This document shows, piece after piece, positions 12,100-23,810 of a stretch of DNA of 64,000 bases. The notes below the pieces were generated by a model. It was not told the origin of the DNA, did no database searches, and saw nothing but the letters and a program-made list of their open reading frames with translations. The position numbers were made by a program, and so were the translations under genes. The stretch comes from Erodium maritimum (taxonomy: Eukaryota > Streptophyta > Magnoliopsida > Geraniales > Geraniaceae), in contig OY997593.1 of the NCBI GenBank assembly GCA_963921825.1, forward strand, positions 59,504,039-59,568,038. Direction: 5' to 3'. Positions within the stretch are counted from its first letter, which is position 1. Every line of letters begins with the position of its first letter.

Positions 12100-12420
12100 A
12101 TCCAGATGACTTTAGAAGTCAGTTAGGATATGTGTTTACGCTGAATGACAGAGCTTTAGCTGGGAGAGCGTAAAGCAAGATACCATTGCCGAATCTACGA
12201 CAGAGGCCAAGTACATGGATGCTGCAGAGGCAGCTAAGGAGGCTATGTGGATTTGGAAATTCATGGCAGGGCTGGGTGTAATTAAAAACCCATCCAGCCC
12301 GGTGAATCCATTTTGCGACAACACAAGGGCCATTGTGCAAGCTAAAAGCCCAGATCGCATAACAAATCCAAACATGTACTGCGGCGTATCCACCTCATCA
12401 GAGAAATACTGAACTAAGGT
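12100..12420 (+). pseudogene. Copia RNase H remnant (plus copy)
   Basis: The sequence around 12190-12400 encodes ATTEAKYMDAAEAAKEA and FCDNTRAIVQAKSPDR, the C-terminal RNase H blocks of copia polyproteins (catalytic E in EAKY and D in CDN). It is in several frames with stops. It is followed by a stretch without coding sense up to the polypurine tract at 12554. Confidence 0.75.
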
Positions 12421-12553
12421 GAACTGAAGATAACCTATATTGCTACTAATGATAACATAGCCAACCCTTTGACTAAGGCAGTGTCACTGCCTGAACATGT
12501 TAGACATGTAAAGTCGATAGGGACATATTGGAGTTTAGATTGGAACTAGGGCA

Positions 12554-12563
12554 AGTGGGAGAT
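12554..12563 (+). other. Polypurine tract of the plus copia element
   Basis: AGTGGGAGAT lies directly before the TGTTAG start of the 3' LTR, the expected plus-strand primer position. Confidence 0.8.
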
Positions 12564-12816
12564 TGTTAGTCTTAGTGCCCGTAGTTCAATCCTAAATGTC
12601 CAAATATATATATCATCGTTAGCAATAAAGTTAAAGCGGCTTTATATTACTTATGTGTTGGAGTAATATATCGATGTGTGCTCTGATCTATGCCCACCAT
12701 GCGAATAGAACCATAGATTGAGATAGATCACACTCGATGGGTCCCTAGTCAACAAAGCTTCACTAGAAGCGACTAGTATGAAAGATGGCTCTTTATGGCT
12801 TACGTTCTGTTAGTCA
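12564..12816 (+). repeat. First part of the plus copia 3' LTR
   Basis: It matches 5855-6107 of the 5' LTR and stops abruptly where the inverted LTR end TGTTGGGTCTCGAGG begins. The rest of this LTR is at 21747-23040. Confidence 0.9.
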
Positions 12817-14504
12817 TGTTGGGTCTCGAGGTAGGGTTGGAGATGAACCAACTCGCAGCGGAAAATCAATGAAAACCAAGAGACAATTAAAACCATGAAA
12901 CAACTAACAAAGAATGGATTAACAAGAGAAAAATTCAGCACTAGTTCTTACCAAAACAAGAACACCGGTTAACGAATGATTGGCTTGAGTCTCCAAGACG
13001 CCTACGTATCCACTTGGGAATCAAAGCCACGTAGTTCTTCTCTTTGAGGACTCAAGAACACAAACATGGAGGTGGAAACTAGCCAAACCCGAAATGGCCA
13101 TGGAAGAGGGAGAGAAAATGTGTTTCCTATTCTTGTCTTGTGTTTGTTATGTTGAAAAATGATGACTTCAACATAACAAAACCCATACTTGTCCAACTAA
13201 AGGCATGGGACAAGTATGGTGTCAAGTAAGGTGTAAATAGGACAAAGTATGGCAAGACAAGATTGGGTTAGGTGGTGAATCACCAACACCTTAATCCTTG
13301 TCTTGCTTACTTAGTACTAATTAATCAAGACTTGATTAATTAGTTCTATGGGCCTTGGTTGCATGGGCCTTTCATGGGCCTCTTGGAACATGGCCCGTGG
13401 CCATTTCTAACGAGGTCCCGTGATTCGCTCATCGCCTCCAAGCCTTCCATACCGGAAATGTCCAACATTATCCGACGCGATCAATCCCAAGACTCCAAGC
13501 CTTGTCTCGATCCGTAAAGTCCTATTCACGTACGGGCACATGACCCAAAACCCAGTTTTGGTCATGTCCCGAGACAACTCCCTTTTGGCCATTCTCCATA
13601 AATGTGTCAATGAGTTTCATCCTCCGGTGTGACCCTTAGGTTTATGCATGTCAATAGATCAACGTAAAATCCCATTTTACTTGATCCTATTTAAGTGGCA
13701 ACTAACGAGACTTTAGTATTGCCTGACACTGCATAACGAATCGACCCTGTCGATTCTAACCTTTCCGTCATCCCTGTCATTATCCTTTTATCTCCGATAT
13801 CCTGATTGAGATAAGGCATAGAGCCGTCATCCTTATTATTCTCAATCACCGTTCCTTGATATGTGAGATGACTGAAGATATGATACCCAGTATCATGTGC
13901 ATGGCCATGCTATTCTTCCAGTCACTCTCGATCAAGTGGCCGAGAACCGATATCTTTCCCATACCTTAGTATGAGGGATAAATCCCTTAGCCGTCTTTCG
14001 TGTCACTCATGTAGCCCGTCCCCAAGCCAATCCTGGCCGTTATGGAAGCCCTGTTACGGACAACGTTAGGCTCAGGTCAAACTCAGTTGTTGACTACATA
14101 GCGATCACAAAGACTCCTTGGTCTAAGGATACATGACAAGCTACAACACTGAATATGTTCATGACTTAATCTATGGCACATATTCAGGGTGGGTCGTCCA
14201 ATATCATGTCCCACATGATATCTATGATCAGACTCCGGAATCCCATTCCAATGACTAACAGAACGTAAGCCATAAAGAGCCATCTTTCATACTAGTCGCT
14301 TCTAGTGAAGCTTTGTTGACTAGGGACCCATCGAGTGTGATCTATCTCGATCTATGGTTCTATTCGCATGGTGGGCATAGATCAGAGCACACATCGATAT
14401 ATTACTCCAACACATAAGTAATATAAAGCCGCTTTAATTTTATTGCTAACGATGATATATACATTTGGACATTTAGGATTGAACTACGGGCACTAAGACT
14501 AACA
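12817..14504 (-). repeat. 3' LTR of the minus-strand copia element
   Basis: It is a 1688-bp LTR in reverse orientation (TGTTGGG...CTAACA on the plus strand). By eye it is identical to 19596-21283, and the identity continues into internal sequence to 14972. The terminus at 12817 is an exact LTR end, as an integrase-made joint would be. A palindrome of 13-base arms sits at 13317-13343. Confidence 0.9.
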
Positions 14505-14655
14505 ATCTCCCACTTGCCCTAGTTCCAATCTAAACTCCAATATGTCCCCATCGACTTTACATGTCTAACATGTTCAGGCAGTGACACTGTCTTAGTCAAA
14601 GGGTTGGCTATGTTATCATCTGTTGCAATATCGGTTATCTTCACTTCACCTCAGT

Positions 14656-14880
14656 TCAGTATTTATCTGATGAGGTGGATACGCCGCAGTACATGTTTGG
14701 ATTTGTTATGCGATCTAGGCTTTTAGCTTGCGCAATGGCCCTTGTGTTGTCGCAAAATGGATTCACCGGACTGGATGGGTTTTTAATTACACCCAGCCCT
14801 GCCATGAATTTCCAAATCCACATAGCCTCCTTAGCTGCCTCTGCAGCATCCATGTACTTGGCCTCTGTCGTAGATTCGGC
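14656..14880 (-). pseudogene. Copia RNase H remnant (minus copy)
   Basis: On the minus strand this encodes MDAAEAAKEAMWIWKF and FCDNTRAIAQAK, the counterpart of 12200-12400. The polypurine tract (reverse complement ATCTCCCACTTGCC at 14505) and the LTR follow as expected. A second, identical copy of the same part lies at 21435-21659. Confidence 0.75.
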
Positions 14881-15091
14881 AATGGTATCTTGCTTTACGC
14901 TTTCCCAGCTAAAGCTCTACCATTCAGCGTAAACACATATCCTGATTGACTTCTAAAGTCATCTGGATTTGTCTTGGAAAACTAGCGTCTACTCATCCTT
15001 CGACGACTAGTTCAACATCATCTTTCCCCCGGGTTAGAATGATGTCTACTTGTACAACATAAGGCTTACGAGACGTCTGGTCTCATACATG

Positions 15092-16079
15092 TCATGGCAT
15101 ATATGATCGATCCTGCCCCCAGGCGCATAGGATTCTCATCATCCTTTTCAGCTCATCAGGTGTCTTAGGACACTGAGTCTTGCTGAGATGAATGCCATGA
15201 CTAGTGGGTAAGAGTCCTTTCTTTGAATCGAGCATTAAGAACCTACTCAATGCCTTGTTCACATAGGTTCCCTGACTTAAATCCAAGACCCTCTTGGTGC
15301 GATCTCTACATATCTTAATCCTTAAGATATAAGAAGTATCGCCTAAGTCCTTTATTGAAAAACACTTCCTCAACCAAGCTTCAGTCTCGTGCAAGGTTGG
15401 GATGTCGTTTTCAATGAGAACCAGAAAGGTAATCTTGCTCCCACTAGCCTTCTTATAAACGCAAGATTCATCCTCGTTCTTGATTAAGCCAAATCCAATT
15501 ACAGCTTCATCAAAACGAAGGATCCAACTCCGAGAAGTTCGTTTCAATCCGTAAATGGATTTCAACAACTTATAAATCTTTCCTTTATTCTTCGGATCGT
15601 CAAAACCTTTGGGCCGAGACATACAAACGTACTCAGTCAAATTTCCATTTAGGAAAGCGGTTTTGACATCCACTTGCCATATCTCGTAATTATGATACGC
15701 AGTTATGTCAAGAAGAATTTGGATTGATTTTGACCATAGCCACTAAGGAGAAGGTTTCCTCATAGTCAATCCATTGGATCTGCCTATAACCTTTCGCCAC
15801 CAGTTGAGCTTTGTAGGTCAAAGGGTTGCCGTCCATGTCCATCTTCACCTTGAAGATCCATTTGCATCCTATGGTCCTCACACCATTGATGGGATCAACC
15901 GGTTCCCAGACTCGGTTGTCCGACATGGATTGCATTTCCTCCCTCATGGCTCCCAGCCATAACTCGGAGTTGGGCCCATCCACGACTTCCTGAAAGGTGG
16001 CTGGATCATCGTGATCCACCATGACTTCATTGTCACCTCCGGATACCATATCTTGGAGGTGGAAGATTGATCCTTTCAA
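15092..16079 (-). pseudogene. Copia reverse transcriptase remnant (minus copy)
   Basis: Two open stretches cover it: 15708-16079 for the N-terminal fingers (GCKWIFKVKMDMDGN) and 15092-15673 for palm to connection (MDVKTAFLNGNLTEYV, SIYGLKRTSRSW). A frameshift separates them. The Trp codon that is a stop in the plus copy is intact here, so this copy is less decayed. The catalytic YVDD is nevertheless missing in the same place (FLVLIENDIPTL). The loss therefore predates the split of the two copies. Confidence 0.85.
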
Positions 16080-16167
16080 ATCGCCTTGGACCTTCCGGAA
16101 TTGTAACAGGAATTGGTTCTTACTCTACGACAATCTCTGGCTCCTTTCTACAGGGTTGCTAATTGGT

Positions 16168-17404
16168 TTAGACAGATCTGTACCATCCTGAATTTCTTCG
16201 AGATGCACAGTCCTCCCAATGACGTCTTTGGAAACAAAACTTTTTTTCCATAAAGACCCCACCCCAAGCGACGAACACCATGTTCTCACTGGGATTGTAG
16301 AAATAGTATCCCCTTGTTGCTTTGGGATACCACACGAAGGTGCATATCTCAGATCTTGGTTCGAGCTTAGTCGAAACCAAATGTTTCACATAAGCCTCGC
16401 AACCACAAATCTTTAGGAAGGACAAAGCGGGCATCATCCCGTACCATTTTTAAAATGGTGTCCCTTCCACACCATTCGTCGAAGCCCGATTCACTATGAA
16501 TGCGGTCGTCTCTAGAGCAAAACCCCTAAAAGAGATTGGGAGATCAGTCCAACTAATCATGGAACAGACCATTGTCTAACAATGTCCGATTTCTCCGTTT
16601 GGCTACACCTTTCAACTACAGTGACCTAGGAGGAGTCCATTCCAAAAGGATCCCATTCTCTTTTAGATGATCTAATAACTCTGTGGTCAAGTATTTTCCA
16701 CCTCGATCCAATCGAAGTGCCTTAATACCTTTGTCGAGCTGGTTTTCTACTATAGTCTTAAACTCTTTGAATTTATCAAAAGCTTCAGACTTATGTCTCA
16801 CCGAATAGACATAACCATATTTACTGTAATCATCAGTAAATGTGATAAAGTAGCTAAAACCCCTCCTGGCAAGTGAACTTATTGGTCTACACACATTCGA
16901 GTGTATCAGCCCCAATAATTCACCCGCCCTTTCATCGCGATCGATAAAGGGCACTTTAGTCATTTTTCCCATCAAACAAACCTTGCACCTATCGATCGAA
17001 TGGAATTCGAATGAACCTGAAAGCCCGCACTTCTGAAGTGCTGATAGGCGCTTCTTGTTTATGCGACCCAAATGACAGTACCATAACAGAGTTAGGTTTA
17101 AATCGTTGGATTTAGACCTCTTAGTATTAACGGAATATATAGAACTTGAGGCATTGTTACCCATATCTAATATGTACAATCCTCCAACCATGTCAGTACT
17201 GGTATAAAACATATCATTGCATAGAACATTGAAAACTCCATTTCCAATATTAACATTATATCCTTCCTTGTCAAACACGGATACAGATATAATATTCCTA
17301 CTAAAAGTAGGTATGCAATATACATTATACAATACTAAGACAAGGCCTCTTGGCAAAGCAAGACTCATGGATCCTACAGCAGTTGCCACAACTCTGAGGT
17401 CCAT
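16168..17404 (-). pseudogene. Copia integrase remnant (minus copy)
   Basis: The main frame (16616-17404, 262 codons) differs from the plus copy at roughly a dozen residues. The second catalytic Asp is in its normal context (FTDDYSKYG), but the first acid is Asn (HSNVCRP) and the Glu is Lys (DRGGKYL), as in the plus copy. The C-terminal portion (16168-16437) follows after a break. It is catalytically dead by motif. Confidence 0.85.
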
Positions 17405-17489
17405 TTCGTGCTTTCCAAACCTCTCCTACTTTCAGCCACCATATATAAGTGCATGTGTGAGATTCAGTCCTGGTATCTAATACCCATGA

Positions 17490-18033
17490 ATCTTTGGAAG
17501 TAGAGAGATGTAGCTCTATAGAGTTAATACCGGATGAAGGCACGGTCCCACCGCCCTTCCTTAGATCATCCAGGTTTCCTGATGAAGGCGCAGTCCTACT
17601 GCCCTTCTTCAGATCATCCACGCTATTTGATGAAGGCGCAGTCCCACTGCCCTTCTTCAGATCAGCCGTGAACTTCCTGTAATCCCGGTTCCAATGACCA
17701 GGCTGTTGGCAGTAGAAGCAGACATTCTCAGGTGTCTCATCTTTCCTGCCAAGTGCGCATGGGCCCAGCCCTTGCCACTTCCAATTCCCTTGTTGACCAT
17801 CAGAATATCCTTGGATCCCAGATCCCTGAGATATTCTTCTCAGTAGCTGATGACACTTCATGTAACTCTGATATGGTCTTAGAGACAGCCTTGTCAAGGA
17901 CATATTCTTTGCGTTCAGACTTGAGGACTATCCTCAAAATTCTGTACCAGTCCAAATAGTTTGTCCCATTTAGCTTGACCCTGTCAAGAATGGTTTTTAA
18001 TGACAAACTATTAATGTTCGCTGAATTTGCCAT
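17490..18033 (-). pseudogene. Copia gag and protease remnant (minus copy)
   Basis: The ATG at 18033 opens MANSANINSLSLKTILDRVK without the frame error seen in the plus copy. The same internal gag deletion, zinc knuckle lacking its last Cys (CFYCQQPGHWNRDY) and DTR protease signature are present. The DDLKKGSGTAPSS linker is repeated three times at 17560-17680. Confidence 0.8.
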
Positions 18034-19581
18034 TTGATCTACAACAGATAAAATTCAATCAGTAAACTGAATAAATTTTATGAAGATCAAGCTTAAACAC
18101 CAACAATCAATTCTAAACCTTTAGAATCTGAAACCAAGATCCTTGATTCACTCGATTAAGCTGAACTAATGCTCACCACTTAATCGAGCTATGTAGGTAG
18201 GACTCCATCCAATCACATCCAATGTGACTCTTGGCTAGGGTATGTACTTATGTACACGACTTACCCTATCTGTTACCCTAGCTCAACCTCAGGCTGAGAA
18301 TCGTAGTCGGGTCCACCAATTTTCAACTATGGCCCGTCACTATGTAGGTGCTCCGCTAATGCGCACGACACCCACATATGTCGTCCAAACCTACTACCCC
18401 GCTTTCCCATGGATGCTCCGCTAATGCGCACGACACCCATAGGACGGGGAGGTAGTAAGGTGTTGATAATTGGGAGGTATCGGACATGACCCGCTTTTAC
18501 TTGTCCAGTTGTGTTCAAAACTTTGGCACATCCTAGATGCGATGAGCACATCAACTACATTCCAAATGCAATGATGCCTCAAATTACATCCAATGTAATT
18601 CTTCCATTGAACCCGTCAACTACATCCAATGTAATGACGATTCTAAGGGCTCACACACAAGGATTAAAATTCCAATTTTATCTTTGCATGTGAGGTGATA
18701 TGCTCGGTAAATAAAGTTAAGCATGCAATTCTAAAACACATAGAATTAATCATGCATAAACTAAACCAAGCATAAAGCGATAAATGTGCACATAATAGCC
18801 CCCTAAACTAACTCCCACTAGCTTCTTGAGCTCCACCGACTCCAAGCCGATGCCAACACCCGAAAAGCCACCAAATGACCTTTTCGCCCTTTCTTCGTCT
18901 TGAGTAAAATATTACAATTTAATACACGACTCGCAGGTCGGGAATAAATAAATATTACAAACAAGTGGTTCGACGACCACACCTTGAAAGAATAATTACA
19001 CGTTAACTCTAACGGCTCGCAGGCCGTGAAAAGCGATAAATAATTAAATTGAGCTCGGGGCTATTATGTACACCATGCCAACATCACATCACACATCGTG
19101 TTATCAAACAAGCATGTTATCAAACATCATGTGATTTTCCGGTTTTAATTAATAGCCAAGTTTCGAAATTTTTTTTTTTTGATGCTCGGTTTATCGAAAC
19201 CGTTCAAAAATGAAACTTTTGAACATTTGATCTTCGAGTTCGTCATGACGGTTCCAAACTCTTCATAACTAACAAAACGGTTTAGCCTTGGCATATCAAC
19301 CATCCAATGGTCATGCTTGGCCTAGCTCCGTCCAACGGATCCCCGTTCGGTCCCGGTTTCGGCTCCCCGAGAGTCCCGCTCCCGAGACCCGAAAAATCAA
19401 ATCTTTTTCAAAATTTCCAGATTTGAAATAATTTTCAAAAAATCATTTTACATGTATTAAATCCATAAACAATAATTTAAAACATGTTATCAAACAATTT
19501 AGCAAAACAACATGCCAAAAACGAAACTTTCAAGCAAAACCGAAACTTTGAACACCGTCTTGTGAATCCCGAAGGTAGCAC
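18034..19581 (-). other. Long leader of the minus copia element
   Basis: It is the counterpart of 7556-9092, in reverse. It carries a T run at 19166-19180 not present in the plus copy. No coding sequence was seen. Confidence 0.6.
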
Positions 19582-19594
19582 GGCTCTGATACCA
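19582..19594 (-). other. Primer binding site of the minus copia element
   Basis: GGCTCTGATACCA is the reverse complement of TGGTATCAGAGCC. It lies between the leader and the LTR end at 19596. Confidence 0.85.
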
Positions 19595-19595
19595 C

Positions 19596-21283
19596 TGTTG
19601 GGTCTCGAGGTAGGGTTGGAGATGAACCAACTCGCAGCGGAAAATCAATGAAAACCAAGAGACAATTAAAACCATGAAACAACTAACAAAGAATGGATTA
19701 ACAAGAGAAAAATTCAGCACTAGTTCTTACCAAAACAAGAACACCGGTTAACGAATGATTGGCTTGAGTCTCCAAGACGCCTACGTATCCACTTGGGAAT
19801 CAAAGCCACGTAGTTCTTCTCTTTGAGGACTCAAGAACACAAACATGGAGGTGGAAACTAGCCAAACCCGAAATGGCCATGGAAGAGGGAGAGAAAATGT
19901 GTTTCCTATTCTTGTCTTGTGTTTGTTATGTTGAAAAATGATGACTTCAACATAACAAAACCCATACTTGTCCAACTAAAGGCATGGGACAAGTATGGTG
20001 TCAAGTAAGGTGTAAATAGGACAAAGTATGGCAAGACAAGATTGGGTTAGGTGGTGAATCACCAACACCTTAATCCTTGTCTTGCTTACTTAGTACTAAT
20101 TAATCAAGACTTGATTAATTAGTTCTATGGGCCTTGGTTGCATGGGCCTTTCATGGGCCTCTTGGAACATGGCCCGTGGCCATTTCTAACGAGGTCCCGT
20201 GATTCGCTCATCGCCTCCAAGCCTTCCATACCGGAAATGTCCAACATTATCCGACGCGATCAATCCCAAGACTCCAAGCCTTGTCTCGATCCGTAAAGTC
20301 CTATTCACGTACGGGCACATGACCCAAAACCCAGTTTTGGTCATGTCCCGAGACAACTCCCTTTTGGCCATTCTCCATAAATGTGTCAATGAGTTTCATC
20401 CTCCGGTGTGACCCTTAGGTTTATGCATGTCAATAGATCAACGTAAAATCCCATTTTACTTGATCCTATTTAAGTGGCAACTAACGAGACTTTAGTATTG
20501 CCTGACACTGCATAACGAATCGACCCTGTCGATTCTAACCTTTCCGTCATCCCTGTCATTATCCTTTTATCTCCGATATCCTGATTGAGATAAGGCATAG
20601 AGCCGTCATCCTTATTATTCTCAATCACCGTTCCTTGATATGTGAGATGACTGAAGATATGATACCCAGTATCATGTGCATGGCCATGCTATTCTTCCAG
20701 TCACTCTCGATCAAGTGGCCGAGAACCGATATCTTTCCCATACCTTAGTATGAGGGATAAATCCCTTAGCCGTCTTTCGTGTCACTCATGTAGCCCGTCC
20801 CCAAGCCAATCCTGGCCGTTATGGAAGCCCTGTTACGGACAACGTTAGGCTCAGGTCAAACTCAGTTGTTGACTACATAGCGATCACAAAGACTCCTTGG
20901 TCTAAGGATACATGACAAGCTACAACACTGAATATGTTCATGACTTAATCTATGGCACATATTCAGGGTGGGTCGTCCAATATCATGTCCCACATGATAT
21001 CTATGATCAGACTCCGGAATCCCATTCCAATGACTAACAGAACGTAAGCCATAAAGAGCCATCTTTCATACTAGTCGCTTCTAGTGAAGCTTTGTTGACT
21101 AGGGACCCATCGAGTGTGATCTATCTCGATCTATGGTTCTATTCGCATGGTGGGCATAGATCAGAGCACACATCGATATATTACTCCAACACATAAGTAA
21201 TATAAAGCCGCTTTAATTTTATTGCTAACGATGATATATACATTTGGACATTTAGGATTGAACTACGGGCACTAAGACTAACA
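19596..21283 (-). repeat. 5' LTR of the minus-strand copia element
   Basis: It is a 1688-bp LTR, apparently identical to 12817-14504. Instead of flanking DNA, another polypurine tract and internal 3' sequence follow at 21284. This LTR is therefore shared by two units, as in a tandem array of elements. Confidence 0.9.
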
Positions 21284-21751
21284 ATCTCCCACTTGCCCTA
21301 GTTCCAATCTAAACTCCAATATGTCCCCATCGACTTTACATGTCTAACATGTTCAGGCAGTGACACTGTCTTAGTCAAAGGGTTGGCTATGTTATCATCT
21401 GTTGCAATATCGGTTATCTTCACTTCACCTCAGTTCAGTATTTATCTGATGAGGTGGATACGCCGCAGTACATGTTTGGATTTGTTATGCGATCTAGGCT
21501 TTTAGCTTGCGCAATGGCCCTTGTGTTGTCGCAAAATGGATTCACCGGACTGGATGGGTTTTTAATTACACCCAGCCCTGCCATGAATTTCCAAATCCAC
21601 ATAGCCTCCTTAGCTGCCTCTGCAGCATCCATGTACTTGGCCTCTGTCGTAGATTCGGCAATGGTATCTTGCTTTACGCTTTCCCAGCTAAAGCTCTACC
21701 ATTCAGCGTAAACACATATCCTGATTGACTTCTAAAGTCATCTGGATTTGT
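21284..21751 (-). mobile_element. Truncated second minus-strand copia unit
   Basis: It repeats 14505-14972 exactly as far as I can see (offset 6779), from the polypurine tract through the RNase H blocks, then stops. The join to the plus-strand LTR fragment is within TTTGT (21747-21751), which both partners carry. A microhomology-mediated deletion or template switch is likely. Confidence 0.85.
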
Positions 21752-23040
21752 GATCGCTATGTAGTCAACAACTGAGTTTGACCTGAGCCTAACGTTGTCC
21801 GTAACAGGGCTGCCATAACGGCCAGGATTGGCTTGAGGATGGGCTACATGAGTGACACGAAAGGCGGCTAAGGGATTTATCCCTCATACTGAGGTATGGG
21901 AAAGATATCGGTTCTCGGCCGCTTGATCGAGAGTGACTGGAAGAATAGCATGGCCATGCACATGATACTGGGTATCATATCTTCAGTCATCTCACATATC
22001 AAGGAACAGTGATTGAGAATAATAAGGATGACGACTCTATGCCTTATCTCAATCAGGATATCGGAGATAAAAGGATAATGACAGGGATGACGAAAAGGTT
22101 AGAATCGACAGGGTAGATTCGTTATGCAGTGTCAGGCAATACTAAAGTCTCGTTAGTTGCCACTTAAATACGATCAAGTAAAATGGGATTTTACGTTGAT
22201 CTATTGACATGCATAAACCTAAGGGTCACACCGGAGGATGAAACTCATTGACACATTTATGGAGAATGGACAAAAGGGAGTTGTCTCGGGACATGACCAA
22301 AACTGGGTTTTGGGTCATGTGCCCGTAAGTGAATAGGACTTTACGGATCGAGACAAGTCTTGGAGTCTTGGGATTGATCGCGTCGGATAATGTTGGACAT
22401 TTCCGGTGTGGAAGGCTTGGATGCGATGAGCGAATCACGGGACCTCGTTGGAAATGGCCACGGGCCATGTTCCAAGAGGCCCATGAAAGGCCCATGCAAC
22501 CAAGGCCCATGGAACTAATTAATCAAGTCTTGATTAATTAGTACTAAGTAAGCAAGACAAGGATTAAGGTGTTGGTGATTCACCACCTAACCCAATCTTG
22601 TCTTGCCATACTTTGTCCTATTTACACCTTACTTGTCACCATGCTTGTCCCATGCCTTTAGTTGGACAAGTATGTGGTTTGTTATGTTTAAGTCATCTTT
22701 TTTCAACATAACAAACACAAGACAAGAATAGGAAACACATTTTCTCTCCCTCTTCCATGGCCATTTCGGGTTTGGCTAGTTTCCACCTCCATTTTTGTGT
22801 TCTTGAGTCCTCAAAGAGAAGAACTACTTGGCTTTGATTCCCATGTGGATACGTAGGCGTCTTGGAGACTCAAGCCAATCATTCGTTAACCGGTGTTCTT
22901 GTTTTGGTAAGAAATAGTGCTGAATTTTTCTCTTGTGAATCCATTCTTTGTTAGTTGTTTCATGGTTTAATCGTCTCTTGGTTTTCATTGATTTTCCGCT
23001 GCGAGTTGGTTCATCTCCAACCCTACCTCGAGTCCCAACA
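21747..23040 (+). repeat. Last part of the plus copia 3' LTR
   Basis: It corresponds to 6248-7541 of the 5' LTR with scattered differences, and ends in CCCAACA at 23040 before the GCAAC duplication. Together with 12564-12816 it makes the split 3' LTR, lacking about 140 bp. The 27-bp palindrome is at 22515-22541. Confidence 0.9.
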
Positions 23041-23045
23041 GCAAC

Positions 23046-23489
23046 TCTGGAGGAGCTGACTCGCACAGTTCAAGGCTTGGCAGCGGCCTTCGCCCGGAGA
23101 GAGGCTACGGCCCCGACCTCGGAGACTATGCCTGCTGCCACTACAGCCACCACCGAGGGACCTAGTCAGGTTGACAGCTACACAGTTCAGGCGCTGCGAG
23201 ACTTCCGCAGACTGGGCACACCTGTCTTTTCCGGGGAGCCAGACCCCAGGGCAGCCGAGAGATGGCTGGAGCGGATTACCCGCAACCTGGACACGTCAGG
23301 GATACTGAGTGGTAGCATGAGAGTATTGTTCACAGCATTCCAGTTGGAGGGAGATGCCTACCATTGGTTGCAGCGCGAGCAGACGCGAGTGGGAGATGAC
23401 TTTTCGCTATTCGGACATCGATTTCTTGAGATGTACTTCCCACATTCAGTACTGGATGACAGGCACCAGCAGTTCCTAGAGCTACGCCA
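23046..23489 (+). pseudogene. gag of gypsy A, continuation after the copia insertion
   Basis: In frame with 5706-5854 when one GCAAC is removed, it encodes LEELTRTVQGLAAAFARRE and the retrotransposon Gag capsid-type domain (AERWLERITRNLDTSG, VLFTAFQLEGDAYHW, FLEMYFPHSVLDDRHQQFL). It breaks at LELRQ (23489), where the sequence jumps to the end of a gypsy pol. In element C the matching gag continues about 100 residues more before its zinc knuckles, so that portion of A is lost. Confidence 0.85.
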
Positions 23490-23759
23490 GGTGGGAATGT
23501 GCATAACGTTTTCCATGTGTCCCAACTGCTGAAGTACACGGCAGATCCCTCTCATGTGATCGAATGGGCAGACATCGAGGTAGCAGATGATGTCTCTTAT
23601 GAGGAGCATCCCGTCAGGATCGTGGATACAGGAGAGAAGGTCTTACGGAGGACTATTATACATCTGGTTCGAGTGCAATGGAAGCATCAGAGAGCCGACT
23701 CGACCTGGGAGCGAGAGGACGAGATCCGAGAGAATTACCCCCACCTGTTTGATCTTTGA
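23490..23759 (+). pseudogene. pol C-terminal end of gypsy B (chromodomain)
   Basis: The sequence starts at GTGGGAATGTGCATAACG, equivalent to the GNVHNVFHVSQL block just before the chromodomain in element C, and reads to LFDL and a stop. The chromodomain core is visible (VEYEEHPVRIVDTGEKV-like segment, VQWKHQRADSTWEREDEI). It is joined to A's gag by a deletion that removed the 5' LTR, gag and most of pol of B. Chromodomains of this class are thought to direct integration to modified histones. Confidence 0.85.
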
Positions 23760-23810
23760 GGTACCTTTACTTTTAATTTTGAGGACGAAATTCTTTTAAG
23801 GGGGTTAGAT

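Larger units (their letters stand above)
5855..23040. mobile_element. Copia complex: two Ty1/copia elements in inverted arrangement
   Basis: The outer boundaries are TGTTAGTC at 5855 and CCCAACA at 23040, flanked by the perfect 5-bp duplication GCAAC (5850-5854, 23041-23045). Inside are: a plus LTR (5855-7541), a plus internal region (7542-12563), the first 253 bp of the plus 3' LTR (12564-12816), a complete minus-strand element (12817-21283), a further 0.47 kb of minus internal sequence (21284-21751), and the last 1294 bp of the plus 3' LTR (21747-23040, sharing TTTGT with the preceding part). About 140 bp of that LTR is missing. The minus element therefore lies inside the 3' LTR of the plus element. 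Confidence 0.9.

Noticed and set aside
22226..22541. 70-94-codon frames that recur in all copia LTRs
   Set aside because: They are copies of the same LTR DNA; frames on both strands are equally open, and differences do not favour synonymous sites as far as I can see.
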